Shown: positions 51,683-52,500 of the stretch, piece by piece | Position numbering within the stretch: the stretch's first letter is position 1 | Layout of the letters: each line of letters begins with the position of its first letter | Assembly: GCF_022869825.1 (NCBI RefSeq) | Contig: NZ_CP094971.1 | Location: 2,500,001 to 2,552,500 of the forward strand | From: Clostridium sp. BJN0001 | Lineage (GTDB): Bacteria; Bacillota; Clostridia; Clostridiales; Clostridiaceae | Length of the DNA: 52,500 nt | Reading direction: 5' to 3' | Position numbers and translations under genes: made by a program | Notes under the pieces: model-generated | Databases searched by the model: none | The model's input: the letters and a program-made list of their open reading frames with translations, nothing else | What the model was told of the DNA's origin: nothing

Positions 51683-52500
<818 letters not shown>

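Overview
The window is a low-GC (AT-rich) Firmicute chromosome segment, most likely Clostridium sensu stricto. The signs are the dnaX-ybaB-recR-DUF2508-bofA gene order, a large Bacillus/Clostridium-type SRP RNA with an Alu domain, RAT/GlcT-type PTS antitermination, a lysine riboswitch, strong AGGAGG-type ribosome sites and uniformly AT-rich spacers. The sequence alone does not give the species. Most genes lie on the minus strand.

Layout. 1-2600: GNAT acetyltransferase (cut by the left edge), tcdA and an M18 aminopeptidase. 2700-6270: glucose PTS module on the plus strand (IIA, a BglG-type antiterminator, IICB) with two RAT/terminator leaders. 6300-10600: mtnN, a flavodoxin, a TelA/XpaC pair and a small membrane protein. 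10770-13360: DUF1015, serA and a Cys-rich mini-protein. 13380-17580: bofA, DUF2508, recR, ybaB, dnaX, a 53-codon ORF, SRP RNA, and an isolated 3' end of a tRNA that looks like an attachment-site scar. 17770-26110: a decayed amino-acid locus, originally GntR regulator, asparaginase and polar amino-acid ABC transporter. Asparaginase carries a frameshifting deletion and an IS3 insertion (TSD ACAA). A deletion fused its C-terminus in frame to the substrate-binding protein, and that gene is itself split by a 3.05-kb three-gene transposon (DUF6431 + DDE transposase + AAA ATPase, TSD GAATA). Permease and ATPase remain intact but without their binding protein.

26160-36400: pullulanase under a promoter overlapped by a cre-like site, uracil permease, a serine-recombinase-like protein that has lost its catalytic serine, a two-TM protein, tRNA-Ser(CGA), tadA, a CNNM/CorC protein, membrane proteins, TraX-like and flavodoxin. 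36500-36640 holds a promoter-terminator pair with no ORF between, a candidate small RNA. 36650-39230: GH4 6-phospho-alpha-glucosidase divergent from an RpiR regulator, with inverted-repeat operators between, then tRNA-Arg(CCT). 39300-44900: P-type ATPase, plsC, DEAD-box helicase, Hsp20-like. 44970-46730: glnK-amt with a leader terminator. 46880-50520: a DUF1540 mini-protein, dapA under a lysine riboswitch, and a chemotaxis receptor. 50526-52500: TauE/SafE permease, then 5S and the 3' part of 23S rRNA (minus strand, cut by the right edge).

The strongest candidates for something undescribed are the three-gene transposon with its hairpin leader, the orphan small RNA at about 36544-36631, the catalytically dead resolvase-like protein, the amt leader attenuator and the tRNA 3'-end relic beside the SRP RNA gene. 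No CRISPR array, prophage or recognisable defence island was seen.
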